Counted from the first letter of the stretch, positions 26,209-36,156 are shown. The stretch is 64,000 nucleotides of DNA from Devosia litorisediminis (GCF_018334155.1 NZ_JAGXTP010000001.1:1922001-1986000); one strand, 5' to 3'. The notes: a model not told the origin generated them from the letters alone. Numbers and translations: made by a program.

Positions 26209-29200
26209 TCAGAAGCGCTCATCGCTCACCGTCACCACGATGCGTCGGTTGAGGCGCTTGCCTGCGCTGGTGCCGTTATCGGCGATCGGCTTGGTTTCTC
26301 CATAACCGAGAGCGTAGAGGCGTTGCGGATCGATGCCCCGCTCGACCAATGCGGTAACCACAGCCTCTGCCCGTGCCACGGACAGGCCCAGATTGAGGCG
26401 GGCGTCGCCATCGGCGTCGGTGTGGCCTTCAATCCGGATCAGCGCATCCGGACACTCCGCCAGAATGATGACCAGTTCATCGAGCGCAATCTCGGACTCG
26501 TTGGCGATCAGCGCAGCGCCTGACTGGAACAGAATGGCATTGCGACCGGAGAAATCAGCGATAGGCCCCACACAGGCCGAGATATCGACCTTATCGGCCG
26601 CGGGCGTCGCCACAGGCTGGACCGCAGCGACGGGTTCATCAAGCACGGGCTCGGGCGCCGCAATGTCGGCGGTCCATGTCGCGGCCTCGTCTGCAGCAAT
26701 AGCAGCGAGAACGCCATGGCGCTCGGTGGTGTCATCGGCAGCGCCGGTAAGCCGCCAAGTGCCATCAATGAGGTCAAGCTGTCCCGATGTCAGGCGCGAC
26801 AGCGCGCCAAGGCCAATTTTTGCGCTGGTCAGAAAGCCCTCGGGCGCGCCATCTGCAATGCTGACTTCGGCAGTGTCGCCATCGGTAATGCCTGCAATCT
26901 GACTGAGAGCCTCATCGCTCGGCACCTGGCCGCTCAGGATGAAGCTGCCGTCTTCGGCGCGGCTGGCAGAAAAGGCATAGTCGGGATCAACCGCAGACAC
27001 TAATGCTGGCTCCTGGGCAGTGGCTGTCGCCGCGTCAAACTCTGGCTCTATGGGGGCTTCAGGTTCAACCTGTGCAGCAGGTACGACCGGTTCAAGCAAA
27101 GTAAGCTGCCAGGCATTGGCGGGTGTTGCTGCACCGGCGAGCGCAGTATCAATTGCTGAGGCGCCCTCGGCATCGAGCAGATTGCCGTCAATACGCCATT
27201 GCGCACCATCAAAGCTTACAAAACCATCAGACAGGCGAGACAGACTATCGATAGCCGCCAGGACATCGAGCGGAAAACCATCCGGCGCAGGCGGATCGAT
27301 GACGGTCAGATCGTTCAGCCCCTCCCCTACCCGCATCGCGACAACGCGCTTCAACTCATCAGCAGGCACCAGACCCTCAACGGTTACAGCACCGTCGGGC
27401 GTCTTGGTTGCCGACCAGAGATAAGGTTCGGTCGGACCGGGCTCGGGCGCTTCTACCGCGATAGACCAGCTCGCCACATCAGTTGTGGCTTCCAGGGCTG
27501 CCAGAGCCGCATCGCGCACTTCAACAGACGTCGCACGACCGACCAGTGACCAGTTGGCGCCATCGAAACGGGCTTCAGCATCGCCAATGGCCATCACTGC
27601 GTCCAGCGCCGCTTCCGCTGAAACAACGAACCCATCAGGCGCACCGCTTGCCACCTGTGTGGTGTCGGCGCTGTTCTGCGCTTTGCTTGAAAATCTTAGC
27701 CGCGCATCAGCATCGGGCACATAACCAGTAAGTGTCACGTCAGCCCCGGCGCTGGTCGCGGACCAGGTGTAGGGTTCGGCAACGGGGATTACTGGCACCG
27801 GGGCTGCAATAGACATGGACCAGCCAGCACCCGCCAGCTTGCGTGAGACGAAATCGGCTTCAATTGCGGCCTTGTCGATCTCAGACTTTGCCGTGCCGGT
27901 AATGGTCCAGCCACTGCCGTCAAACACAACCTCGCCATTCGCCAGCCAATCGAGCAGGAGTATCCCCGTCTCCGCCGACGCCACAAAATTGCGCGGTTCG
28001 CCCGAAGCAAAGGCCAGATCAGCGCTTGCTGAAGAACCTGCAGCTGTCACCAGCGATGACTTCGCGGGCGCATTGGGCACCATGCCGGATAGTGAGAGTT
28101 CACCAGCCGCATTCTTGCGAACCGACCATTGATAGTCGGCGGCAACCGGTGCATCAATCTCGGCGCGCGCTAATACGAAGCCCTGCGGCGCGTCCTCCGC
28201 GATGGTCTTCATCAGCGCCTGGTAGTCCTCACCTGAGCGGGCAACCCCACTCAGACTCAACACATTCTGGCGCAGCGAAAACCGCCCCTCGCTCATGCGT
28301 TGCAGGGCCGATAGACCAAAATCCATAGCCGACTGGTAGCGCTCTGGCGCGCCCCGTGCCAATTGAAGCCAGTCTGTTTGAGCGCCGCCAACGCTTTTGA
28401 GTTCATCACGGGTCGCGGAGTCTGGAGCGTATCCGTCGAAAATCAGTGCGCCGCCGGCCTGAAGTGTAGCGCTGGCCCAGTAGTCGTCGACACGTGGCGG
28501 TTCAAGCTCAATGATCGATCCGGCGCCCTGCAATTGCTCCATCACTGCCTGCGCAACTTCAAAAGTCGGTGGCGCGCCCGTCAGCGTGCTTTGACCATCG
28601 ACGATGCTTGCAGTGCCGTATTCAAGTCGTGAAAGTTGCTCAATAAGCTTTTGAGAAACTTCGGCAAATCCACTTGGCTCACCCGACGCCAATGCCAGGC
28701 CAGTGGCAACTGACTTGCCGCCCGTTTCGGCGCTGCGATAACGTTCGACCAGATTTTCGTCGGGTACAAAACCCGAAACCTCTATGCGCCTGCCGTCGGA
28801 TATGGCGCTCCACTGATAAGGCGACACCAGCGCGGGGGTGATTTCCACTTCGCCGAGTGTCACACCAGCAGGCGCACCGGCCCGCAGGACAATCAGAAGG
28901 TCCCGAAAATCGCGTGCTGATTTGGCGCGGCCCTTGATATCGACCTTAAGACCGGAAATCGTGGCCCCGCCTTCGTCGAAAAAGCGCAATTGATCAATGG
29001 CGAACTGCGCACCAGCCACCCAGAGCTGACGCTCAGGCATGCCGGAGCGCAATTCAAGCGCCCCCTGCTCAATCTTTGCGCGATTCAGCAGAAGTTGACG
29101 GGTCGTTTCATCGGGTACACCGCCGGCTAGTGAAACCGTTCCTCCATCTATCGAAGCCTCGAGCCGATATGGCGAAGCCAGAGGTGCCAGGGTTACATTC

Positions 29201-29469
29201 GTCTTCACGATACGAACGCCGGGGATCATGGCGATACGCTGCACGGCTGCATCGACATAAGCCTGATCGGTGGTGGTGCCCGACAGCGTGACATCGCGCA
29301 TTGCAAAGGAAAGTTCAGCCCAATCAAAACCGGCCCGAGCGGCTGTCGCCGAAGTGTGACCGATGACGTCGCGCTCAATGTCGGGTGAGGTCATTGCCAG
29401 GGAAAGCGTTGATCCGGCCAAGACTGTGACAAGTCCCGGCACAACCCATTTGAGGAGGTCCCTAATCAT
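26209..29469 (-). CDS. large OmpA-family protein with ~116-residue repeats (BON-like)
   Basis: 1086 residues. An N-terminal membrane anchor or signal (WVVPGLVTVLAGSTLSLAM) is followed by a BON-like unit and about seven diverged repeats starting near residues 99, 216, 328, 444, 565, 681 and 828. Each begins Pro/Asp-Tyr-x-(Trp/Phe)-Ser-Ala and soon has a Gly-x-Val-Pro-(Asp/Ser) turn, for example EPYTWSATSAGADVTLTGYV. An acidic linker precedes a C-terminal OmpA domain (about 975-1082) with RIEGHTDADGDARLNLGLSV, which binds peptidoglycan. Such a protein would span the periplasm. It heads a cluster with a micro-protein and an HhH membrane protein. The repeats were seen by eye; their fold is inferred. 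Confidence 0.85.
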   Translation of the reverse strand: MIRDLLKWVVPGLVTVLAGSTLSLAMTSPDIERDVIGHTSATAARAGFDWAELSFAMRDVTLSGTTTDQAYVDAAVQRIAMIPGVRIVKTNVTLAPLASPYRLEASIDGGTVSLAGGVPDETTRQLLLNRAKIEQGALELRSGMPERQLWVAGAQFAIDQLRFFDEGGATISGLKVDIKGRAKSARDFRDLLIVLRAGAPAGVTLGEVEITPALVSPYQWSAISDGRRIEVSGFVPDENLVERYRSAETGGKSVATGLALASGEPSGFAEVSQKLIEQLSRLEYGTASIVDGQSTLTGAPPTFEVAQAVMEQLQGAGSIIELEPPRVDDYWASATLQAGGALIFDGYAPDSATRDELKSVGGAQTDWLQLARGAPERYQSAMDFGLSALQRMSEGRFSLRQNVLSLSGVARSGEDYQALMKTIAEDAPQGFVLARAEIDAPVAADYQWSVRKNAAGELSLSGMVPNAPAKSSLVTAAGSSASADLAFASGEPRNFVASAETGILLLDWLANGEVVFDGSGWTITGTAKSEIDKAAIEADFVSRKLAGAGWSMSIAAPVPVIPVAEPYTWSATSAGADVTLTGYVPDADARLRFSSKAQNSADTTQVASGAPDGFVVSAEAALDAVMAIGDAEARFDGANWSLVGRATSVEVRDAALAALEATTDVASWSIAVEAPEPGPTEPYLWSATKTPDGAVTVEGLVPADELKRVVAMRVGEGLNDLTVIDPPAPDGFPLDVLAAIDSLSRLSDGFVSFDGAQWRIDGNLLDAEGASAIDTALAGAATPANAWQLTLLEPVVPAAQVEPEAPIEPEFDAATATAQEPALVSAVDPDYAFSASRAEDGSFILSGQVPSDEALSQIAGITDGDTAEVSIADGAPEGFLTSAKIGLGALSRLTSGQLDLIDGTWRLTGAADDTTERHGVLAAIAADEAATWTADIAAPEPVLDEPVAAVQPVATPAADKVDISACVGPIADFSGRNAILFQSGAALIANESEIALDELVIILAECPDALIRIEGHTDADGDARLNLGLSVARAEAVVTALVERGIDPQRLYALGYGETKPIADNGTSAGKRLNRRIVVTVSDERF

Positions 29470-29669
29470 TCCTGTTCCGATGAGATGGCCGCATTTAGGG
29501 CAACGCTAGTGCATTTCGCCAAGAGATGAAACGAAAAATGGGCCAGCAAATCCTTGGTTCACAACGACTTTTTGAAAGCCTGCATCAGGACAGCGATTTC
29601 TCACTGAACATCTACAGAATCAGGAGATCTGCAGAGGGCACCTTGCCTAGAGGGACGCCCGAAAGCAGA

Positions 29670-29693
29670 AAGGCCCGGCGTGAGCCGGGCCTT
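29670..29693 (-). terminator. terminator after the porin gene
   Basis: AAGGCCCGGC (29670-29679) and GCCGGGCCTT (29684-29693) form a perfect 10-bp stem with a GTGA loop, 25 bp past the porin stop, with T-rich sequence on the minus side. Confidence 0.75.
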
Positions 29694-29717
29694 TCCGTAT
29701 CAAAGTACGATCGAAGA

Positions 29718-31073
29718 CTATTCGAACGACTTGGCAGCCTTGAAGGTAACCTTGTAGGCACCGTTCTGCTGGACAGTTGCGCCGAGCGAGGAGGTGAAAC
29801 CACCACCTGGAGCCCAAGCCAGTTCTGCCTTACCGTAAACGTCGGAAGTGCCGGTGAGAGCAACAGCGACAGTACGGTCGGTACGGCCATAGACGCCTAC
29901 TTCAGCAGTTGCCTTGAGGGTCTCGGTCACGTCAGCAACGATCTGAGCTGCAACCTGGTAGCCAGCGCCCGAACCATTGACGTCTTCGCCGAAGTAGCGA
30001 CCACCAAGGTTGAAGGTCACGCCATCGGTGACGGTTGCGCCAACCGAACCACCAAAACCGTAGCCAGTTGTGCGAACGCCGCCGGCAGTGGTCACGCTCA
30101 GGACTTCAGCCGAAGCTGCAATCTTGAACATGTCGAACGAACCTTCAGCCGAGATCAGGCCGTTCAGGTAGGACGACTGGTTGCCCGAAACATACGAACC
30201 ACCAGCAGCCAGAGCAGCGCGGAGCTTGAACTGGTCGAAGGTACCGGTCATGCCGGCATGGATCGCGTACAGGTCGTCAGCAACAGTGGTTGCCTGACCG
30301 TCAAGGATGCCGCCAACGGCACCGCTGATGTGAGCGGTGATCGAGTCACCGGCATAGTCCAGAACACCAACGAGGGTACCAGTCGACTCGAGCTTTTCGA
30401 GACCAACCTTAGCAGCGACACCGTTACCGAGGCTGCTTTCAACCTGGATCACGTGGCCGCCAACGGTTGGGAACAGAGCCGACTGCGAACCGTCGCGCGA
30501 ACCAACAACACCGGTATCGGCGTCGGAAGCTGCGAACAGGCCAGTGAAGTTGAAGGGCTCGTCGTCGCCCTTGTTGAAGATCGAACCCTTCTTACCAGCG
30601 GAAAGAACGGTTGCGTCGCCAACCTGCACATAACCTTCGTCGATGACGACGTCATAGGTGTCGGCGGTGGTCTGAGCACCGTTGGTGTAGGCAGTCTTGT
30701 GCTCGTTCTTCAGCTTGATAACGGTGCGAGCAGGACCGAAGTCGCTCGAAGCGGTACCAACAAACTTCAGCCAAGAAACAACCTTCGAGTTCCAGTCATT
30801 GTTGCTGCCAGCAACGCTGCTCGGAGCGTCGATGTTCTTGATACCCTGGAAGGTAACGATCGGGGTCGACAGGTTGAAATTGCCGAAGTTAAATTCATAC
30901 TCAACACCGCCCGAGATCTGCAGGCAGTTGGTGTCCGACGAGATCGTCAGGCCCGAAAGGCCCAGGTCGTCGCAAACGTCGAGCGAGGTGAGAACGCCGA
31001 GATCGGCAGCAAAGCCAGCGGTCGAGAGACCGGCAGCAGCAACAGAACCGAGGATAAGGCTCTTGAGTTTCAT
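29718..31073 (-). CDS. major outer membrane porin
   Basis: 451 residues. A 22-residue signal peptide (MKLKSLILGSVAAAGLSTAG, cleaved after FA) is followed by a mature barrel of alternating strands. The start region ADLGVLTSLDVCDDLGLSG and TNCLQISGGVEYEFNFGNF has the two-Cys pattern of Rhizobiales porins (Porin_2-like). It forms channels for small hydrophilic solutes. The ATG at 31073 has a perfect GGAGGT Shine-Dalgarno. Codon choice is strongly biased, as in highly expressed genes. It is bounded by a terminator and by a 437-bp upstream gap, so it is probably monocistronic. Confidence 0.9.
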   Translation of the reverse strand: MKLKSLILGSVAAAGLSTAGFAADLGVLTSLDVCDDLGLSGLTISSDTNCLQISGGVEYEFNFGNFNLSTPIVTFQGIKNIDAPSSVAGSNNDWNSKVVSWLKFVGTASSDFGPARTVIKLKNEHKTAYTNGAQTTADTYDVVIDEGYVQVGDATVLSAGKKGSIFNKGDDEPFNFTGLFAASDADTGVVGSRDGSQSALFPTVGGHVIQVESSLGNGVAAKVGLEKLESTGTLVGVLDYAGDSITAHISGAVGGILDGQATTVADDLYAIHAGMTGTFDQFKLRAALAAGGSYVSGNQSSYLNGLISAEGSFDMFKIAASAEVLSVTTAGGVRTTGYGFGGSVGATVTDGVTFNLGGRYFGEDVNGSGAGYQVAAQIVADVTETLKATAEVGVYGRTDRTVAVALTGTSDVYGKAELAWAPGGGFTSSLGATVQQNGAYKVTFKAAKSFE

Positions 31074-31510
31074 AGGTTGACCTCCAAAGTCAGTCATATT
31101 TTGGCGCCGGTTGCCCGGCAGGTTTGTCGAAACGCGACCACACTATTCGTGGTGCAGTGTGTTGCCGTCGCGCTGCGACCGACAAACGATCCCATGCATG
31201 GATTCGCAAGACCCACTCTACGCATGGCGAAGGCCGACGCAATCACGCAAAGGCCGTTTTGCGGCCGCACAGGGTGGTTGCGATCTGGATGTTGCAGATT
31301 CAGCACACACTTGGAAACCAACTGTTAACCGGACTGAACGAAGCGTTAAAATTGCAGGTTTTGCTGGGCTTTGACGCGAGGTGACTGGCGCCAAGTCGCA
31401 TTTAGGGGCATCAAATTGACCAAGGCGCGGTCCGCTTATGTGGCGGCAATGTGCGCGGAATCGTCAGCAGGCGTGGCGAAACGGTCGGCGCCACCACAAT
31501 TGGGGGGACC
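31074..31510. other. 437-bp gap between porin and SDR genes
   Basis: No gene recognised. It must hold the divergent promoters of the porin and the SDR gene; no strong sigma-70 hexamers stand out. A short hairpin GGCCG/CGGCC is at about 31251-31265. A long 5' untranslated region for the porin is possible. Confidence 0.5.
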
Positions 31511-32254
31511 ATGAATAAGGACAAGAAGGTAGCCGTTATTACTGGCGGCGGATCGGGCATTGGCAAAGCGGCAGCACTCGGTTTCGCTACAAAGGGCTAT
31601 GAAGTTGCCATATGTGGACGCCGGCGCGATGCACTTGAGTCAGTGCGCGAGGCAATTGGTGGTTATGCCGGCGCGTGCGATGTCGGCGACCCCGATGCGG
31701 TCGCTGCTTTTTTCGGCGGCGTGCACGAGCGGTACGGGCGTGTCGATGTGGTGTTCAACAATGCCGGTCGCTTTGCACCGGCCACGTCGTTTGGCGATCT
31801 GGACGTGCAGACGTGGCAAGAGATGATCAATACCAATCTCAACGGTGCCTTCTATGTTGCGCGCGAAGCCTTCCGGATCATGCGCGATCAGACACCCCAG
31901 GGTGGGCGCATCATCAACAATGGCTCCATCTCAGCGCATGTGCCGCGGCCTGAGGCGGCATCCTATACAACCTCCAAGCATGCGATCACGGGGCTGACCA
32001 AGTCGATAGCGCTCGATGGGCGGGCATTCGGCATCGCTTGCGGGCAGATCGACATCGGCAACGCCGCCACCGACATGACCAGTACAATGAATAGCGGATC
32101 CTTACAGGCCAACGGCACAATGGCACCCGAGCCGACATTTGATGTTCAGCACGTGGTGGACGCCCTGCTCTACATGTCGGCGCTTCCCCTGAGCGCGAAT
32201 GTTCAGTTCATGACCGTGATGGCCACCAACATGCCCTATATCGGCCGCGGGTGA
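31511..32254 (+). CDS. short-chain dehydrogenase/reductase
   Basis: 247 residues of the classical SDR type: NAD(P)-binding TGGGSGIG (11-18), NNAG (83-86), and the Ser139/Tyr152/Lys156 triad in [20 protein letters not shown] followed by KHA. It oxidises or reduces an unknown alcohol or ketone. The ATG at 31511 follows TTGGGGGGACC, a strong ribosome-binding site. No neighbour suggests a pathway. Confidence 0.92.
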   Translation: MNKDKKVAVITGGGSGIGKAAALGFATKGYEVAICGRRRDALESVREAIGGYAGACDVGDPDAVAAFFGGVHERYGRVDVVFNNAGRFAPATSFGDLDVQTWQEMINTNLNGAFYVAREAFRIMRDQTPQGGRIINNGSISAHVPRPEAASYTTSKHAITGLTKSIALDGRAFGIACGQIDIGNAATDMTSTMNSGSLQANGTMAPEPTFDVQHVVDALLYMSALPLSANVQFMTVMATNMPYIGRG

Positions 32255-32263
32255 GGACAGGGG

Positions 32264-33070
32264 TCATTGCGCTGCGGCGCTGGAATACCTTGAGACCGCC
32301 TCGCGCAGCAATTTGGCCTGGTCTTGCGGTATGCCATCGGGCACGTAGGTCACAGCCAATACGTCGCCACCCGAGAAGTATTCGTAGAACGCCAGAGCGG
32401 ATAGGTAACTGCCGTATATGGAGGGGTGGTTGCAGTCGAGGTAGAGTGGGATCTCCGCAGAGTATTTGAGAATGACCTCCCAAACGAGACCGACATTGAC
32501 CAGGTCGACGCCGGTCTCACGATTGAGTTGCCGGTGCATGGCCTGAATGTTGGCATGCATTTGGCGATATCCGATGGTGTCAGATCCGGCCGCTTCAGGG
32601 CAGTCGGTCGTATACCGCCATGTTACAAACATCGCGGGCGCGGCGCCACCCAGCCTGGCTTCACTGATCAGCTTTCTGGCGATACCCAGCATCTGCGCTG
32701 ACAGTGATCGATCATATTGTTCCCCACTCTGAGCCTGAATCACGACGTGGTGCCATTGCTGCGCCAGCAAATCATGCACTTGCGGATTTGCCCAATGATC
32801 CGCCAAAGCGCTGCCAGCCGGTGCATGCATCTGGATACGATATTTCTCAGGTGCGTTCGCAGAGTCGGCCATGCTGCGGACCATTGCAGGCATGTCGTTG
32901 AAATAGGTACGGCTGTTGCCCACGAACAGAATATGGCGTTCAGGCCGGGCGTCAAAAAGATCCCCGACGTCCTGTATTGCGCGCATGGCGGGCTTGTTCA
33001 GCGAAGGCACAGACACGACGAGGCCGATAAGGATGGCCGTCAGGATACTGATCCGAATAATCTGAAACAC
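32264..33070 (-). CDS. SGNH-hydrolase-like exported protein (DUF4886-like)
   Basis: 268 residues. An N-terminal hydrophobic signal or anchor (ISILTAILIGLVVSVP) is followed by an SGNH-type domain: HILFVGNSRTYFNDMP with Ser53, and the C-terminal dyad Asp212/His215 in YLDCNHPSIYGSYLSALAFY. The layout resembles DUF4886 and GDSL esterases. The substrate is unknown; periplasmic action on a glycan or lipid is a guess. It is convergent with the SDR gene, 9 bp from its stop. Confidence 0.78.
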   Translation of the reverse strand: MFQIIRISILTAILIGLVVSVPSLNKPAMRAIQDVGDLFDARPERHILFVGNSRTYFNDMPAMVRSMADSANAPEKYRIQMHAPAGSALADHWANPQVHDLLAQQWHHVVIQAQSGEQYDRSLSAQMLGIARKLISEARLGGAAPAMFVTWRYTTDCPEAAGSDTIGYRQMHANIQAMHRQLNRETGVDLVNVGLVWEVILKYSAEIPLYLDCNHPSIYGSYLSALAFYEYFSGGDVLAVTYVPDGIPQDQAKLLREAVSRYSSAAAQ

Positions 33071-33179
33071 TGCCGAGCCCTATCAAGCGCATGCGAGGGA
33101 GCGCCAGCACAATAGGTCGGGCACGTAAATTGCGTGTAACCTGAACCCTCAAATCCTGCGGCGAGACAGTGTAATCACG

Positions 33180-34340
33180 TCAGGCGCGGTAAGCTTCGGT
33201 GCCGGCGATCCAGGTCGCCTGGACTTTCCTGCTATGGGAAAGATGAACGAAGTTGGCGATCGCCCCAGGGGAAAGATGGCCGTGGTCACCTTCAACGCCC
33301 AAGGCCCGTGCTGGATAAAGTGATGCCATACGCAGGGCTTCTTCGAACGGCAAACCGATCCTGGTATGCATGAACTCGACCGCGTCGATCATATCGAGGT
33401 CGGCGCCCGCCAATGTACCGTCAGCCAGCCGCAGGGCACCGTTTTCCCGGGTAATAGTGCGGCCATTAAGGGTGAGTTCGGTCAACTCCGTCCCTGTCTG
33501 CGACATGGCGTCGGTCACCAAAAAGATATGTCCGGGTCCTGTTTTGGCGCGCAAGGCGAGTTCGATCGCAGCAGGGTGAACGTGAATACCGTCAGCGATC
33601 AGGCCCGCATGCGCTCCCGGGGTGCTCAGCAAGGCGCCCACCATGCCAGGTTCGCGATTGCCCAACTGGCTCATCGCATTGAACAAGTGCGTCGCCATGG
33701 AGGCGCCGGCTGCGTAAGCGGCGGACGCATCGGCAAAGCTGGCATCTGAATGGCCGAGACTGACGGTAATGCCCGCTCGGGCCAAGGTCGTGATCTGTTG
33801 CGGCGTTACCGTCTCTGCAGCGACGGTCAGCAACAGGTTGGGCAAATCGGTTGCTGCGGCGACCAGGCGCGCCAGATCGCTGTCATCCATGGGTCGGATC
33901 AAGGCAGGATCGTGGGTCCCCTTGCGCGCCAGTGACAGATGCGGTCCCTCAAGGTGCAGACCGAGAAATCCGGGCACTGCTTGCTGCGCCGCAGCATAGC
34001 CTGCAGCAATGGCGGCGATGTTGACCGCCACCGTATCGGTAATCAGCGTTGGCAAAAGCGCCGTGGTGCCGAACTGCGCATGAGCCGCGCACATCGTGCG
34101 AATAGTGCCGACAGACGGATCATTGTTGAACAACACGCCGCCACCGCCATTGACCTGAAGGTCAACGAAGCCAGGCACAATGCTGCCGCCGTCGAGGTGG
34201 ACCCGCTCGGCGCGCGCAGGGATATCTCCGCTTGGGACGATCGCGGACACCATACCAAACTCAATCAGCAGCGCTGCGTCCTTGTGCCAGGTATGCCCGT
34301 CAAAAATGGGCACCCCGGCAATTGCCACAAGGTCGCTCAT
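33180..34340 (-). CDS. nagA: N-acetylglucosamine-6-phosphate deacetylase
   Basis: 386 residues, an amidohydrolase. Family motifs are PGFVDLQVNGGGGVLFNND, LHLEGPHLS, VSLGHSDAS, THLFNAMS and the catalytic Asp in FLVTDAMSQTG. It makes GlcN-6-P from GlcNAc-6-P. The start overlaps the SIS-domain gene stop by 4 bp, so gntR, the SIS deaminase gene and nagA form one coupled operon. With divergent murQ they make a cell-wall amino-sugar recycling route. Confidence 0.94.
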   Translation of the reverse strand: MSDLVAIAGVPIFDGHTWHKDAALLIEFGMVSAIVPSGDIPARAERVHLDGGSIVPGFVDLQVNGGGGVLFNNDPSVGTIRTMCAAHAQFGTTALLPTLITDTVAVNIAAIAAGYAAAQQAVPGFLGLHLEGPHLSLARKGTHDPALIRPMDDSDLARLVAAATDLPNLLLTVAAETVTPQQITTLARAGITVSLGHSDASFADASAAYAAGASMATHLFNAMSQLGNREPGMVGALLSTPGAHAGLIADGIHVHPAAIELALRAKTGPGHIFLVTDAMSQTGTELTELTLNGRTITRENGALRLADGTLAGADLDMIDAVEFMHTRIGLPFEEALRMASLYPARALGVEGDHGHLSPGAIANFVHLSHSRKVQATWIAGTEAYRA

Positions 34341-35371
34341 ACCGTCTCGGTGACCTTGTTGAGCGCTACGGGCAGATCGGGATTGAAGCCGCGATGGCGC
34401 GAAAGCGCTTCGACAAAGCCATAGAAAGTGACAATCAACGCCAGCGGATCGGTGATGGGGTGCCCTGTCGCCGCGAACGGCAATGGGCGCGCTTGGCCCG
34501 GGCGGTCGCTGGTGAGGAAGGCCAGCGCACCCTGCCCGGCCAGCTTGTGTGTCATGTCAACGACCGAGCCTTCGGCTGCATCGCGCGCGGCAAGCCCCAA
34601 TACGGGATAGCCCGGGGTAACGATCGCGACAGGACCATGCATCACTTCAGCAGCACTGTAGGATTCGGCCTGGATGTTGCAGGTCTCCTTGAATTTCAGT
34701 GCGGCCTCATTGGCGATAGCAAATCCGGGGCCACGGCCCAGGACATAGAGAGCATTGTGTCCGTCGAGCGCCGAAGCCATGCCGGACCAGTCGCAGGAGA
34801 CGGCCCGCGAGAGCGCCTCGGGCAGCTCGGTGACGGCTGCGTTCAAGGTTGTATCGCCGCTCCAGCGTGCAATCAGCGCCAGGCCGGCTACCACCGACGT
34901 CACGAAGGTCTTGGTGGCGGCCACACTCTGTTCGACACCGGCATGCAGATCGATGGTGAAGTCGGAAGCGGCTGCGAGAGGCGAGCCTGCCGTATTGGTG
35001 ATGGCAATGGAGATGGCGCCCGAGCGGCGCGCCGACTCTGCCATACCCACGATGTCAGGCGATTTGCCAGACTGGGAAATGGCGATGGCAGCACTGTTGG
35101 CCAGTTTGAGATCCTTGCCAAAGATCGATGCAATCGAGGGACCGATGGAGGCCACCGGGAGGCCCAGCGTCAGCTCAATGGCGTATTTGAGATAGGCCGA
35201 AGCGTGGTCGGAAGATCCGCGCGCCACTGTGGCAACCAGCGAAGGGTCGCGTTGGCGCAGGGCAGCAGCAGCTGCATCGAGCACCGGGCCACTCTTGTCG
35301 AGGAAGTTGGCGACGACGCCGGGAATTTCCGAGATTTCGCGGCGCATATGGGTCTGATCAGGCATGGTCAC
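34337..35371 (-). CDS. SIS-domain glucosamine-6-phosphate deaminase (NagB-II/AgaS type)
   Basis: 344 residues with two SIS domains. The start MRREISEIPGVVANFLDKSG and VATVARGSSDHASAYLKYA match NagB-II proteins, which resemble the isomerase half of GlmS but lack the glutaminase half. Later, ISQSGKSPDIVGM and YVLGRGPGFAIANEAALKFK are the sugar-phosphate sites. It should turn GlcN-6-P into Fru-6-P plus ammonia, the step after NagA. The start overlaps the gntR stop in ATGA. Confidence 0.88.
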   Translation of the reverse strand: MTMPDQTHMRREISEIPGVVANFLDKSGPVLDAAAAALRQRDPSLVATVARGSSDHASAYLKYAIELTLGLPVASIGPSIASIFGKDLKLANSAAIAISQSGKSPDIVGMAESARRSGAISIAITNTAGSPLAAASDFTIDLHAGVEQSVAATKTFVTSVVAGLALIARWSGDTTLNAAVTELPEALSRAVSCDWSGMASALDGHNALYVLGRGPGFAIANEAALKFKETCNIQAESYSAAEVMHGPVAIVTPGYPVLGLAARDAAEGSVVDMTHKLAGQGALAFLTSDRPGQARPLPFAATGHPITDPLALIVTFYGFVEALSRHRGFNPDLPVALNKVTETV

Positions 35372-36156
35372 GGCTTATTGCCTCCATTGCTGGGGGAATC
35401 ACCGATCCGCAGTTCGGCAACAAAGTCATAGGTGTCGCCCCGATAGATGGAGCGGGTGAATTCGATGACACGCCCGGAGGCGAGATAAGAGGTGCGCTCA
35501 ATATTCAGGCCGGCGGAGCCGACCGGCACCTGGAGCAGGTGGGCATTCTCTTCATCAAGATTGGCAGCCCGAATGCGCTGGATGGCACGAATAGGCCGGT
35601 TACCGGTTTTGTCGAGATGCCTGTAGAGCGAATTGCCAATGGCTGTGGGGTCGGGCAGCACTCGCGCCGACAGACTGGCACGCTCGATTGCCAATGGGGT
35701 TTCCCCGGTGAGCCGCAGCCGAGAGATTCGCGCCACCTGGTCACCAGATGACAGCCCCAGAATGATGGTTTCTTCGGGCGACGGCAGGTAAAGCCCCCGT
35801 TCCAGCCATTGCGCGTGCACTTCCATGCCACGCCGCGCCATGTCTTCGGTAAAAGACGTCAGCTGGGACAGCGACTGCTCGACGCGCTGGGTTGGCGGCG
35901 CAACGAAGGTGCCCGAACCATGGCGCTGCACCAGCACACCGTCCTGCACCAATTGCAGCACGGCTTTACGCACGGTGACGCGGGACACGTCAACCTTGGC
36001 AGCGAGGTCGCGTTCGGAAGGCAAAGCATCGCCGGGATTGATGTCCCCTCGATGGATCGCATCCTCAATCCAGCGCTTGAGTTGCAGATAGAGCGGTCCC
36101 CCGCTGGGCAGCGCCACCGGACCATCGGCAAAGAAACCGTTCGACAAATCTGTCAC
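35368..36156 (-). CDS. GntR/HutC family regulator (NagR-like)
   Basis: 262 residues. The N-terminal winged helix holds GDALPSERDLAAKVDVSRVT and VRKAVLQLVQDGVLVQRHG; the C-terminal UTRA domain (about 100-250) holds ERASLSARVLPDP and a last strand TRSIYRGDTYDFVAELRI. UTRA domains bind small ligands, often amino-sugar phosphates. It heads the SIS-nagA operon and is divergent from murQ, which it likely controls too. Two near-identical 17-bp sites in the shared gap are candidate operators. Confidence 0.9.
   Translation of the reverse strand: MTDLSNGFFADGPVALPSGGPLYLQLKRWIEDAIHRGDINPGDALPSERDLAAKVDVSRVTVRKAVLQLVQDGVLVQRHGSGTFVAPPTQRVEQSLSQLTSFTEDMARRGMEVHAQWLERGLYLPSPEETIILGLSSGDQVARISRLRLTGETPLAIERASLSARVLPDPTAIGNSLYRHLDKTGNRPIRAIQRIRAANLDEENAHLLQVPVGSAGLNIERTSYLASGRVIEFTRSIYRGDTYDFVAELRIGDSPSNGGNKP

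Noticed and set aside
29526..31328. 600-codon open frame on the plus strand opposite the porin
   Set aside because: It mirrors the porin's strong codon bias. The porin has signal peptide, Shine-Dalgarno and family match; this frame has none.
31400..31440. TTGACC ... TATGTG as SDR promoter
   Set aside because: The spacer is only 15 bp and the second hexamer is poor, so it is not listed.
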